In this document: positions 54,241 to 62,820 of the stretch, in pieces | Position numbering within the stretch: position 1 is the stretch's first letter | How the letters are laid out: each line of letters opens with the position of its first letter | Origin: Clostridia bacterium | GTDB lineage: Bacteria; Bacillota; Clostridia; Monoglobales; Monoglobaceae | Length of the DNA stretch: 64,000 bases | Direction: 5' to 3' | NCBI GenBank assembly: GCA_900769795.1 | Contig: CAAGHZ010000001.1 | Coordinates: 1-64,000 of the forward strand | Program-made: the position numbers and the translations under genes | Notes under the pieces: generated by a model | Told to the model about the DNA's origin: nothing | What the model saw: the letters and a program-made list of their open reading frames with translations, nothing else | Databases searched by the model: none

Positions 54241-54777
54241 ATGAAAGCAACAGGAATTGTAAGAAGAATCGACGACCTCGGTCGAGTTGTTATACCCAAA
54301 GAAATCCGCAGAACCATGAGAATAAGAGAGGGCGACCCGCTGGAAATATTCACCGAGAGTAACGGCACAGTTATATTTAAAAAATACTCACCCATCGGAG
54401 AACTTGGCGAGTTTGCCACACAATACGCAGAGTCTCTTGCAAAATCAGCGGGCCTTGCGGCATGCATAACCGACAAGGACAATATTATCGCGGTATCCGG
54501 CGCACCAAAGAAGGAACTCAGAGAGAAGAAGATCTCAACCGATCTTGAGAGAGTTATGCAAAGCAAATCACTCTTTCTCTCAAGTCCCGGCAGCAAAAGC
54601 ATCTCTGTATCAGACGAGACAGACAAATACGAGGCAGGGGTAATCGCACCCATTATTTACGACGGTGACAGTATTGGCTCGGTTGTATTTATCGCAGATC
54701 CATCTGCAAAACTTGGTGAGTTAGAGTCAAAACTTGCAGAAACGGCGGCAGGATTTCTTGGGAAAACAATGGAGTAA
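54241..54777 (+). CDS. spoVT: Stage V sporulation protein T (AbrB-type regulator)
   Basis: A 178-residue regulator of forespore genes. The N-terminal swapped-hairpin AbrB domain reads MKATGIVRRIDDLGRVVIPK then EIRRTMRIREGDPLEIF; the C-terminal half (about 60-178) is the GAF-like domain. This is the length of B. subtilis SpoVT. The start is the ATG at 54241 with AAAGGAG upstream; the longer open frame runs through repeat sequence and is not real. Its presence implies a spore former. It is followed by a strong terminator. Confidence 0.96.
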   Translation: MKATGIVRRIDDLGRVVIPKEIRRTMRIREGDPLEIFTESNGTVIFKKYSPIGELGEFATQYAESLAKSAGLAACITDKDNIIAVSGAPKKELREKKISTDLERVMQSKSLFLSSPGSKSISVSDETDKYEAGVIAPIIYDGDSIGSVVFIADPSAKLGELESKLAETAAGFLGKTME

Positions 54778-54787
54778 TCATACACAG

Positions 54788-54829
54788 GTGCAATGGTTTT
54801 AGTAAAAACCATTGCACATTTTTTTTTAA
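54788..54829 (+). terminator. Terminator of spoVT
   Basis: A 13-bp perfect stem (54788-54800 with 54805-54817), AGTA loop, followed by nine T (54819-54827). Confidence 0.94.
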
Positions 54830-54840
54830 TATGTTAAAAT
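54812..54840 (+). promoter_or_regulatory. Possible promoter of rlmB, overlapping the spoVT terminator
   Basis: -35-like TTGCAC (54812-54817), 17-base spacer, -10 TAAAAT (54835-54840), 34 bases before rlmB. The -35 match is weak, but it is the only candidate after the terminator. Confidence 0.4.
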
Positions 54841-54874
54841 AGGAATATTAAATACGAAAGGTTGCAAACAGTAT

Positions 54875-55618
54875 ATGAATAACGATATAATTTACGGAAG
54901 AAACCCCATAATAGAAGCTCTTGAGGCAAACCATACAATGGATAAAATCCTGATTCAGGATGGTGTGCGCCACTCTCAGATAGGCTATATCCGAAACCTT
55001 GCAAAAGATAGAGGCATCCTCTATCAGTTTGTTGACAAGCGAAAACTTGATAAAATGACAGATGGAGAAAACCATCAAGGCGTGGTAGCTCTTGCAGCGG
55101 CGCATTCATATACTGATTTAAGTGATATTTTAGCCGCAGCAAAAGAATCAGGCGAGGCACCATTCTTAGTTATTGCCGACGGCATAACCGACCCGCAAAA
55201 CCTTGGCAGCATAATCAGAACCGCCAACGCAGCAGGGGCACACGGTGTAATTATCCCCAAAAACAGAAGTGTATCATTGAATTCTGTAGTTGCAAAAGTC
55301 TCTGCCGGTGCGATAGAGCACACACCGGTTGCGAGAGTGACAAATATTGCACAGACCCTTGAACTTCTAAAAAAAGAAGGCTTGTGGATTGCAGGCACCG
55401 CACTTGAAGCGACTCAGCTTTGCTATGAGTGCGACCTGACAGATCCTCTTGGCATCGTTATTGGCAGCGAGGGCGAAGGTATGAGTCGAATAGTGCGCGA
55501 ACACTGCGACTATCTCGTTAAAATCCCTATGCTCGGCAAGACGGAGTCTTTAAACGCATCCGTTGCGGCAGGGGTGCTTTTATACGAGGCAGTAAGACAG
55601 CGAATAAACAAAAAGTAG
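54875..55618 (+). CDS. rlmB: 23S rRNA (guanosine-2'-O-)-methyltransferase RlmB
   Basis: A 247-residue SpoU-family methyltransferase, 2'-O-methylating a guanosine of the 23S peptidyl-transferase loop (G2251 in E. coli). The substrate-binding N-domain opens IIYGRNPIIEALEA; the knotted catalytic domain has motif 1 DPQNLGSIIRTANAAGAHG, motif 2 IVIGSEGEGMSR and motif 3 IPMLGKTESLNASVAAGV. Related YacO/TrmH-type enzymes are possible, but length and N-terminus favour RlmB. First gene of a likely operon with the next two genes. Confidence 0.93.
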   Translation: MNNDIIYGRNPIIEALEANHTMDKILIQDGVRHSQIGYIRNLAKDRGILYQFVDKRKLDKMTDGENHQGVVALAAAHSYTDLSDILAAAKESGEAPFLVIADGITDPQNLGSIIRTANAAGAHGVIIPKNRSVSLNSVVAKVSAGAIEHTPVARVTNIAQTLELLKKEGLWIAGTALEATQLCYECDLTDPLGIVIGSEGEGMSRIVREHCDYLVKIPMLGKTESLNASVAAGVLLYEAVRQRINKK

Positions 55619-55650
55619 GTTGCAAACCAACACAGAAAGGCTTGAAGTAT

Positions 55651-56427
55651 ATGAGAATTCTCACTATAGGAGATATAAACGGCGAAGAAGGCAGAGAGTT
55701 TGTCTATAATAACCTTGGCAGAATAAAAAACAAGTATAGCATCGACTTTTGTATTGCAAACGGAGAAAACAGCGGTGACCCCAACGGCATAACCCGTGAT
55801 ATCGCAAGCACTCTTATCACTTGCGGAGTGGACGTCATCACTATGGGCAACCACACTTATGACAACAAAGAGTCAGGACTTGTGCTTGAAGAAAACGAAA
55901 GAGTAATCAGACCTCTTAACTTCCCACCCGAACTCGAGGGCTGCGGATATTACACCGCCGATCTTGGAAACGCAAAAATTGCCGTTGTAAATTTAAGCGG
56001 CAGAATCGGCATGACTCCCGTTGACTGTCCATTTCACGCGATTGAACGCCTTTTGCCAAAGCTTGACGCAGATATAATTGTAATAGATATGCACGCAGAG
56101 GCAACAAGCGAAAAAATTGCCTTTGCCAACTTTGTTGACGGCAAAGTAAGTGTAGTTTTCGGCACGCATACTCATGTGCAGACGGCAGATGATAGAATTC
56201 TGCCAAATGGCACAGGATATATCACAGACCTTGGTATGACAGGGGTTGAAGACTCTGTACTTGGGGTAAAAAAAGAAATCATTATCGACTACTATTACAG
56301 TGCAGTAAAAAAATTCAGATTTGAAAAAGCCCATGGCGAGGTTACATTCCACGGGTGTATCTTCGACGTTGATATAAAAAGCGGTAAGACAACCGCAGTA
56401 GAGAGAGTTAGATTCAATCGACTGTAA
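55651..56427 (+). CDS. YmdB-family metallophosphoesterase (TIGR00282 type)
   Basis: A 258-residue phosphoesterase. N-terminal GDINGEEGREFVYNNL carries the first metal-binding Asp, then ANGENSGDPNGIT, MGNHTYDNKE (catalytic His), VDMHAEAT-like IVIDMHAEATSEK and VFGTHTHVQTADDRI. B. subtilis YmdB is a 2',3'-cyclic-nucleotide phosphodiesterase that affects biofilm and sporulation choices. I start at the ATG at 55651 with AGAAAGG upstream; a TTG three codons earlier is less likely. It lies 32 bases after rlmB and 13 before pgeF. Confidence 0.92.
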   Translation: MRILTIGDINGEEGREFVYNNLGRIKNKYSIDFCIANGENSGDPNGITRDIASTLITCGVDVITMGNHTYDNKESGLVLEENERVIRPLNFPPELEGCGYYTADLGNAKIAVVNLSGRIGMTPVDCPFHAIERLLPKLDADIIVIDMHAEATSEKIAFANFVDGKVSVVFGTHTHVQTADDRILPNGTGYITDLGMTGVEDSVLGVKKEIIIDYYYSAVKKFRFEKAHGEVTFHGCIFDVDIKSGKTTAVERVRFNRL

Positions 56428-56440
56428 CGGAGGCCTGCAG

Positions 56441-57232
56441 ATGAGTTTTTATGAACAGGGTTTTGAAAACAGATTATACTTAAAATCAAATTTATTTGAC
56501 AACAATATAATAACACACTGCTTTACAACAAAATGTGGTGGCGTCAGCAAGGGAGATATCAATGGCCTAAACCTTGGTTTCAGGGTGAATGATAACGAAG
56601 CCTCCGTGAGAGAAAACTACCGCCTGATTGCATGCGACATGGAGCTTGACCTGAACAAAGCCGTCCTGTCAAAGCAAACCCACACCGACAACATACGTAT
56701 CATATCAAAAGATGACTTCGGGAAAGGCATTATGCGCACCAGTGACATTGAAGACACTGACGGACTCGTCACCAACATTGAGGGCGCTGCCCTTGTTGTT
56801 TTTTCAGCAGATTGCACCCCTGTTTTGCTCTTTGACCCTATACAAAAGGTGGCTGCAGCCGTCCACTCCGGATGGCGGGGCAGCGTCAAAAAGATTGCAC
56901 CAAAATGTGTAGAACTTATGGAGACAGAATTTGGTTCAAATCTCCACGACATACTTGTTGCAATTGGTCCATGTATCGGGCAATGTTGTTTTGAGTTCGG
57001 CAATGATGCAACAAATTATTTTGACGCAAACTATCTCAAACCCTCAGGCAACGACAAGTATATGGTTGACCTAAGATTATATATTTCAGACAGCCTGATA
57101 TCTGTTGGCATTGATAAAAATAATATTGATATATGCGACGCTTGTACAATGTGCAACACGGATAAGTTTTATTCCTACCGTGCAAACAAGGATAAGACAG
57201 GTCGTCAGGCAGCAATAATAATGATAAAATAA
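56441..57232 (+). CDS. pgeF: Peptidoglycan editing factor PgeF (YfiH/laccase domain)
   Basis: A 263-residue protein of the multicopper-oxidase-like YfiH family. Motifs are LSKQTHTDNIRI (His), VVFSADCTPVLLFD (Cys), AAVHSGWRGSVKKI (His) and GPCIGQCCFEFG. In E. coli it removes L-Ser wrongly placed in peptidoglycan stem peptides; relatives have purine-nucleoside activity. GGAGG lies 7 bases before the ATG. Last gene of the rlmB operon; no terminator is obvious after it. Confidence 0.93.
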   Translation: MSFYEQGFENRLYLKSNLFDNNIITHCFTTKCGGVSKGDINGLNLGFRVNDNEASVRENYRLIACDMELDLNKAVLSKQTHTDNIRIISKDDFGKGIMRTSDIEDTDGLVTNIEGAALVVFSADCTPVLLFDPIQKVAAAVHSGWRGSVKKIAPKCVELMETEFGSNLHDILVAIGPCIGQCCFEFGNDATNYFDANYLKPSGNDKYMVDLRLYISDSLISVGIDKNNIDICDACTMCNTDKFYSYRANKDKTGRQAAIIMIK

Positions 57233-57340
57233 AATAGACCCGCAGGCATATGAACTGCAACAGTTTATGCAGACAACAAAAAAAGTTATACATCTCGGTG
57301 ATTGAATATTTGTCTTTGTGATAATATATAATCATACATT

Positions 57341-57647
57341 TTATACTTGCCCGCACATCCTTTCTGTGAGCGAGAAAAAATCCCGCAACAGTTCATTTTC
57401 CATCTTCAATCTTTTATTTTCATATTTGTATTCCTGCACTGTCTTTGCAGGCTTTCTTCCTCGTTGTTTCGGAACATTAAAATTACATAATTTATTATTT
57501 TCTTGTGTACACATATTTTTTATTGTCTTAAATGGTTTATTGTATTCTACGGCTAACGATTTAAATGTTTCTCCTCCATGATGTCTTCTTACAATTTCAT
57601 CAATAATTACTTGTGGTGTGTTTGGTATTCCTTTTTTGTCTTGGCAT
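57341..57647 (-). pseudogene. Transposase OrfA relic (helix-turn-helix, probably IS3-like) with frame break
   Basis: About 100 residues: an HTH-like part (IIDEIVRRHHGGETFKSLAV), a basic linker QRGRKPAKTV, and a leucine-zipper-like end YENKRLKMENELLRDFFSLT as in OrfA proteins of IS3-type elements. The natural start seems to be the ATG at 57647, with AGGTGG 6 bases upstream, but its frame (MPRQK...) meets the main frame only if one A is lost from the A6 run at 57632-57637. The main frame then reads GIPNTPQV. Either it is decayed or slippage joins the frames. No OrfB (DDE) and no terminal repeats are visible. Confidence 0.55.
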
Positions 57648-57681
57648 AAAAATACCACCTATGTTTTTAATATTATACCAT

Positions 57682-57720
57682 AAAAAATGATGGCAGACGC
57701 AAAAAAGTGTCTGCCATCAT
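57682..57720 (-). terminator. Terminator of the AraC gene
   Basis: A 12-bp perfect stem (57687-57698 with 57709-57720), loop of 10 bases, followed on the minus strand by a run of T. Confidence 0.9.
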
Positions 57721-57736
57721 TATATCACTTCACTCA

Positions 57737-58546
57737 TTAGTCACCATATTTATACTCAATATTTTTCCTGCGATATATCAGCGGGGATTCTCCGCATTTT
57801 TGCCTGAATCTGCGGGAAAAGTAAAACTGATCGCAGAATCCCAGGGTCGCGCTTATCTCACCAATGGACAACTCTCTATTTAGCAACATTAGTTTTGCCT
57901 TTTCTATTAAAAGAGTATCTATATATTCACCTGTTGACTGTCCAAATTCTCGTCGAAAATGATTATTTAGCGTGTTTCTGCAGATAAACAAATCCTCGCA
58001 TACATGTTTTACCGTCAGCCGTGCAGAGAGATGCTCCTTTATATAGTCAACGGCCATAATAACATCCGGCGAATGATTTTGATAAGATACGGCTATGCCA
58101 CACGACTTTAAAAATCTGACAATATCCAGAGAAATCCGACTGCGAAGGGCAAACAGGTCTTTCTCGTCTGTGCTGTGATAAAGGTCAACAAGTTCTTCTA
58201 TATAATCGCATCGGAATCCCTCTTGCATACTGCATAATGAAAGAATATCCTTCCCTGTAAAATCAACAACCTTAACATGAAAAAACAGTTGCTTTACATC
58301 ACCACTAATTACAGTTCTAATCGTCTGTCCGGCAGGAATCAGGTACACATTTCCCTTTCGCATCACATATTTCTTTCTGCTTACCTCAATTTCCTGCTCT
58401 CCGTCAATAATATAGTAAAGTCGTGAAAACGGAGGCGATGTCAGTTCCCACGAATATTTTGGTGCAATATGAGCAAAACCGCTTTCGACAACCTCTAGAT
58501 TTACGGTTCCTTTATTAAATTCACGCGAGTGAAAAACCTTAATCAT
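57737..58546 (-). CDS. AraC-family transcriptional regulator of the fucosidase operon
   Basis: About 269 residues. The N-terminal half is a cupin-like sugar-sensing domain (YYIIDGEQEIEV, then GNVYLIPAGQTIR). The last 100 residues hold the two helix-turn-helix motifs (LTVKHVCEDLFICRNTLNNH and IGEISATLGFCDQFYFSRRF). The start is the ATG at 58546, 9 bases after TGGAGAAA; an ATG 15 bases upstream lacks a site. It is divergent from the fucosidase gene and probably activates it in response to a sugar released by that operon. Confidence 0.92.
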   Translation of the reverse strand: MIKVFHSREFNKGTVNLEVVESGFAHIAPKYSWELTSPPFSRLYYIIDGEQEIEVSRKKYVMRKGNVYLIPAGQTIRTVISGDVKQLFFHVKVVDFTGKDILSLCSMQEGFRCDYIEELVDLYHSTDEKDLFALRSRISLDIVRFLKSCGIAVSYQNHSPDVIMAVDYIKEHLSARLTVKHVCEDLFICRNTLNNHFRREFGQSTGEYIDTLLIEKAKLMLLNRELSIGEISATLGFCDQFYFSRRFRQKCGESPLIYRRKNIEYKYGD

Positions 58547-58683
58547 TGTGCATTTCTCCATATATTGTTATCAGATATTTATGGACTTTACTGTAGTTTT
58601 GCAATAAAATCTGTTTAAAATACATATTATTTATATCATTTATTTTGGCTAATGTCAATATTTTATGAAGATTGGAGATTGTT

Positions 58684-59988
58684 ATGTTAGATTATGGAGT
58701 AAGAAAAACCCCCGGAAACACCGCCTGGTTTACCCACGACCGTCTTGGGCTTTTTATTCACTTTGGTCTGTATGCTATGCCTGCCTGCGGCGAGTGGTGT
58801 AAACTTACAAAGCAAATTTCAGAAGAAAAATATCAAAAATACTTTGACTACTTTAATCCTGACCTTTTTGATGCACGAGAGTGGGCTAGAGCGGCAAAAA
58901 ATGCAGGTATGAAATACGCCGTTCTGACAACTAAGCACCACGAGGGATTTTGTCTCTTTGACACAAAATACACAGACTATAAAATAACCAACACTTCATT
59001 TGGCAGGGATCTTGTCAGGGAATACGCAGATGCCTTTCGAGCAGAGGGATTACATGTGGGCCTATATTACTCTCTAATAGACTGGCATCATCCTGATTTT
59101 ACAGTTGACCGCTTTCACCCAAGAGGAAAGGATAATGATACTCAGAATATAAATGACGGTCGCGATATGAAAAAATATGCAGAGTATATGCGCAATCAGG
59201 TTTCAGAACTTCTCTCAAACTACGGCAAGATTGATATTCTGTGGCTCGACTTTTCTTACGAAGGGAGCGATAAATGGCCACAGGGCAAAGGTAAAAATGA
59301 ATATGAATCTCAGAAATTGATTGACCTTGCGCGGAAACTTCAGCCTGAAATCATTATAGATAACCGCGCAGATATTGACCAGGACATCTGGACACCCGAA
59401 CAATATCAACCCACCGAGTGGGTTAAGCACAGGGAGACCGGCGAGCCTGTTGTGTGGGAGGCATGTCATACAATGTCAGGCCTATGGGGATATAATCGTG
59501 ACGAATTAAAAGTCAAAAGTCCCGAGATGCTGATTAAGATGATTATCAAATCCGTCTCTCTTGGCGGAAATATAATTCTTAACGTCGGGCCTGACGCACG
59601 AGGCCGCTTTGACGAGTACTCTGAAAAAACTCTTAAAGAAATCGGCAAATGGATGAGTCTTAACAGTCGCTCTGTATATGGCTGCACCATGGCAATGCCG
59701 GAATTCAAATCTCCAAACGGCTGTCTGTACACACAAAGTCAAGATGGCAAGCGCCTTTATGTGCATCTTATCGATTATCCCTTCCGCTTTCTTGAGTTAC
59801 CTGGACTGGTTGGCAAAATTGACTATGCACAGTTCTTAAATGACGGAAGTGAAATTATTTTTACCGAAAACAAAGTAACGAGCCTTGCAGATTCGTATGC
59901 AAAGGATTTATCAGGCATCGTAATGCTTGAACTTCCGACAATAAAGCCTAACGTAACCATCCCTGTTATCGAACTGTTTTTAAAATAA
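58684..59988 (+). CDS. GH29 alpha-L-fucosidase
   Basis: A 434-residue glycosidase without signal peptide, so probably intracellular. RLGLFIHFGLYAMPACGEW and YAVLTTKHHEGFCLFDTKYT are GH29 landmarks, the nucleophile Asp is in IDILWLDFSYEG, and LGGNIILNVGPDARGRF closes the barrel; a short beta domain follows. The ATG at 58684 has GGAG 6 bases upstream (a TTG at 58672 gives a longer frame). It heads an operon with a Gfo/Idh oxidoreductase and a DMT-type transporter. Short-chain fucosides would have to be imported first. Confidence 0.92.
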   Translation: MLDYGVRKTPGNTAWFTHDRLGLFIHFGLYAMPACGEWCKLTKQISEEKYQKYFDYFNPDLFDAREWARAAKNAGMKYAVLTTKHHEGFCLFDTKYTDYKITNTSFGRDLVREYADAFRAEGLHVGLYYSLIDWHHPDFTVDRFHPRGKDNDTQNINDGRDMKKYAEYMRNQVSELLSNYGKIDILWLDFSYEGSDKWPQGKGKNEYESQKLIDLARKLQPEIIIDNRADIDQDIWTPEQYQPTEWVKHRETGEPVVWEACHTMSGLWGYNRDELKVKSPEMLIKMIIKSVSLGGNIILNVGPDARGRFDEYSEKTLKEIGKWMSLNSRSVYGCTMAMPEFKSPNGCLYTQSQDGKRLYVHLIDYPFRFLELPGLVGKIDYAQFLNDGSEIIFTENKVTSLADSYAKDLSGIVMLELPTIKPNVTIPVIELFLK

Positions 59989-60001
59989 AGGAGTGATTGA
60001 T

Positions 60002-61267
60002 TTGAAAAAAGAAAAGTTACGAATTGCCCTTGTAGGTTGCGGTCAGTTTTGTCGCAATTTTGTGCCTTTGTTTCGCGACCATCCGGCAGTCGAATATGTG
60101 GCCGTATGTGACAAATTCCGCAACCGTGCAGAAGACTTTCAAACCACATATGGCGTGGGCCGTGTTATAGACACCTTCGACGATGTACTTGCTGCTGATG
60201 ACATTAACGCAGTTGCAATTTTCACACAACGTGACCTCCATGGTGATATGGCAATGCGCTCACTTATGGCGGGCAAGCATGTGTATTCGGCCGTGCCAAT
60301 GTCTCTTAAAGCAGAAGACATTCTTGAGATTGTTAGACTTGTCAAAGAAACCGGCCTGACATATTCAATGGGGGAGACAGGTGTATACAGACCTGCAGCA
60401 ATCTTCTGCCGCAAAAAATTTGCCTCCGGCGAAATGGGCGACATGGTTTACGCCGAGGCACAATACAATCACGATATGAAGCGTCTTTACCATGTGTTTC
60501 AAAACACAGAGGGTGACAAATGGAGATTAATGGCAGGACTTCCTCCTATGTTATATCCAACACACTCAACCTCTATGGTGTTATCGTCAGCAAACACACA
60601 CGCTGTAAAGGTTGCGGCGTTTGGTATGGAGGATAGATATGACACTGATATTTTTGGCAAAGGTAAAAATTATTGGGATAATCCTTTTTCAAATACCTCA
60701 ATGCTCTTAAAACTCAACAACGGGGCTATTGCGCGCATCAGCGAGAACAGACGAATAGCGTGGCACTTTCCAGAAACTTACCTCTCATCTTTTAATGGTA
60801 CTAAAGCCTCTTACGAATGTTCCCTTGCGCAGCACAGTTATGTACAGATGAAAGAAGACGGTCTTGTTGACTTTACCGATGTGAGTGACCTACTCAACCC
60901 AACTGAACTGACCGCTCATAAACACGACATTGACTTTATGAAACAAATTTCCAACAACAAGTGGTCTCGTGGCGAGGCTCCTATTCAGATGACCGCACGT
61001 CTTCCCAAAGAGTTTGTCTCCCTCCACACAGGACACGGTGGCACACATAAGTTTATGGTAGACGACTTCTGTCAGGCTTACGCAACTGGCAAACTCTCTC
61101 CTACCAACGCATGGACGGCTGCAAGGTATAACCTTCCCGGCCTTATTGCTCACCAAAGCGCATTAAACGGCGGTGCAACCATGGATATCCCCGACCTAGG
61201 AGACCCTCCTGCACATCTTGAAGTTCTATCTCTTGACCGCACTGAAAACGAGGACGACTACAGATGA
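60002..61267 (+). CDS. Gfo/Idh/MocA-family oxidoreductase, EKP motif not conserved
   Basis: A 422-residue sugar-dehydrogenase-type protein. The Rossmann fold opens LRIALVGCGQFCRNFVP, with C in place of one usual small residue. Where family members have EKP with the catalytic Lys, this one reads HVYSAVPMSLKAEDI. YAEAQYNHD and the late GHGGTHKFMVDDF are otherwise typical of the C-terminal domain. The likely start is the TTG at 60002, 8 bases after AAAGGAG, which overlaps the fucosidase stop; GTG at 59993 touches that site. It overlaps the transporter gene by 4 bases. A role in oxidising or isomerising fucose or a related sugar is an inference. Confidence 0.85.
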   Translation: MKKEKLRIALVGCGQFCRNFVPLFRDHPAVEYVAVCDKFRNRAEDFQTTYGVGRVIDTFDDVLAADDINAVAIFTQRDLHGDMAMRSLMAGKHVYSAVPMSLKAEDILEIVRLVKETGLTYSMGETGVYRPAAIFCRKKFASGEMGDMVYAEAQYNHDMKRLYHVFQNTEGDKWRLMAGLPPMLYPTHSTSMVLSSANTHAVKVAAFGMEDRYDTDIFGKGKNYWDNPFSNTSMLLKLNNGAIARISENRRIAWHFPETYLSSFNGTKASYECSLAQHSYVQMKEDGLVDFTDVSDLLNPTELTAHKHDIDFMKQISNNKWSRGEAPIQMTARLPKEFVSLHTGHGGTHKFMVDDFCQAYATGKLSPTNAWTAARYNLPGLIAHQSALNGGATMDIPDLGDPPAHLEVLSLDRTENEDDYR

Positions 61268-62136
61268 AATACTTAGTAATGACAGTTTCCATTTTATTAT
61301 CCGTACTCAATGCTTGTTTGCTTAAAAGCTATACCAACGGGCAAAATAAGACATATAACACCCTTCTCTTTAACAGTGGGGTCTGTGCTATGTGGGCAAC
61401 GCTTCTCTCCGGCCTCCTAGCCATTTCAGTCAATGAAGTAAACCTAACAACGGTAGGTTTTGGAATCGTATATGGAGTAATTCTGTTTGCCTTCTTATTT
61501 TATAAGACCTCAACTATGCAAACAGGTCCCATTACTCTTGGAACTTTGGTTGGCAGTTGCGCATTTTTGATTACAATCATATATGGAGTTGGCTTTTGCG
61601 ATGAAAGTATAAACATCGAGCAAATTTCAGGAATTCTTCTGTTAATTATATCGCTTGTTTTTTGTATAAACCCTAAAAAAAGTACAGAAATTCTAACCGG
61701 TAAATGGCTCTTTAATTGCACATGTTTTTTCCTTGCAGGTGGCGCGGTAGGAATTTTATACAAAATTTTTGGTGCTTCTCCCGTCAAAGATAATGCTGAT
61801 GCTATGCTTTGTACTGCGGCAATTGTCGGTTTTCTGCTCTTTCTTATAAGCAATATAATATTTTCTGCAAAGAATAAATGTAACATAAAGCCTTGCAAAC
61901 GCACCGTTGTATATATGATACTAAGTGGGATTGCAAGCTGCATATATATTAGACTTAATATTTCTTTGTCAGCTATAATTCCAAGCGTTGTTTTCTTTCC
62001 GGTAAGCAACGGAGGCATGGTTATTCTGTCCGCACTATGCGGAAAATTAGTGTACGGCGAAAAACTCAACCGCAGACAATCAGCCGGTATAATTCTCGGT
62101 TGTGTCGCTATATTGATTATTGGGTGTGCCCAATAG
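61264..62136 (+). CDS. DMT-superfamily (EamA-like) membrane transporter
   Basis: A 290-residue protein with about ten hydrophobic segments in two similar halves, as in drug/metabolite transporters. The N-terminal LVMTVSILLSVLNACLLKSY and the C-terminal RRQSAGIILGCVAILIIG match the usual EamA ends, including the LxxGxxLI-like last helix. Coupled to the Gfo/Idh gene by a 4-base ATGA overlap. In this operon it may import a sugar or export a product. The direction and substrate are unknown. Confidence 0.85.
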   Translation: MKYLVMTVSILLSVLNACLLKSYTNGQNKTYNTLLFNSGVCAMWATLLSGLLAISVNEVNLTTVGFGIVYGVILFAFLFYKTSTMQTGPITLGTLVGSCAFLITIIYGVGFCDESINIEQISGILLLIISLVFCINPKKSTEILTGKWLFNCTCFFLAGGAVGILYKIFGASPVKDNADAMLCTAAIVGFLLFLISNIIFSAKNKCNIKPCKRTVVYMILSGIASCIYIRLNISLSAIIPSVVFFPVSNGGMVILSALCGKLVYGEKLNRRQSAGIILGCVAILIIGCAQ

Positions 62137-62156
62137 TTTATCAGTTTTTAACATAA

Positions 62157-62190
62157 AAAAAGAACTACAGATTGATTGTAGTTCTTTACT
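62157..62190. terminator. Bidirectional terminator between the DMT gene and mgsA
   Basis: An 11-bp perfect stem (62159-62169 with 62177-62187) with A-run left and T-rich right end, between convergent genes. Confidence 0.9.
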
Positions 62191-62197
62191 TTTATCT

Positions 62198-62602
62198 TTA
62201 TGCTTTTGGGTTAACGATGTCTCTCCAGCCGAGGTCACCGCGCTCAATACCCATAATCAGCACTTCTGCCGTTGCAATGTTAGTTGCAAGAGGCACGTTG
62301 TGAACATCGCAGAGTCTGAAAAGCGAACTGATATCCGGTTCATGAGGCTGTGCAGTAAGCGGGTCTCTGAAAAACAATACGCAGTCAATCTCGTTATATG
62401 CAACTCTGGCGCCAATCTGCTGGTCGCCACCCTCAGGACCTGAAAGGAATTTACTTATCGGAAGTCCGGTAGCCTCTTCAACAAGGTTTCCGGTTGTACC
62501 TGTAGCAAACAAGTTGTGTTTTTTAAGTATACCACTGTATGCTATACAAAAGTCAACCATTAGTTCCTTCTTCTTATCATGAGCAATTAATGCAATGTTC
62601 AT
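62198..62602 (-). CDS. mgsA: Methylglyoxal synthase
   Basis: A 134-residue enzyme turning dihydroxyacetone phosphate into methylglyoxal and phosphate, a relief valve when phosphorylated sugars build up. [10 protein letters not shown] holds conserved His8, the phosphate loop is TGTTG near 35, the catalytic base is Asp60 in [10 protein letters not shown], and His87 lies in [20 protein letters not shown] precedes the ATG. Monocistronic, promoter at 62741-62769. Confidence 0.97.
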   Translation of the reverse strand: MNIALIAHDKKKELMVDFCIAYSGILKKHNLFATGTTGNLVEEATGLPISKFLSGPEGGDQQIGARVAYNEIDCVLFFRDPLTAQPHEPDISSLFRLCDVHNVPLATNIATAEVLIMGIERGDLGWRDIVNPKA

Positions 62603-62740
62603 AAGCTTTCACCTCTTTGCAATTCTACCATTTAGGTTCTGCATACACTTGCCAAGATATATGTATGCTATGCGGCTTGTAAATATATCTTTTTTCTCTA
62701 CGCAAACCGCACTGATAACAACTTCTTCTTTATGTTATCT

Positions 62741-62769
62741 ATAATATCATAATCTTTTCCAAAAGTCAA
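62741..62769 (-). promoter_or_regulatory. Sigma-A promoter of mgsA
   Basis: Minus strand: -35 TTGACT (62764-62769), 17-base spacer, -10 TATTAT (62741-62746). It leaves an unusually long leader of about 130 bases before mgsA; that leader shows no riboswitch I recognise. Confidence 0.75.
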
Positions 62770-62820
62770 AGATAAATACAGTATTTTTTTATATTTTACT
62801 CTTGATGTCCGGACAAATCT

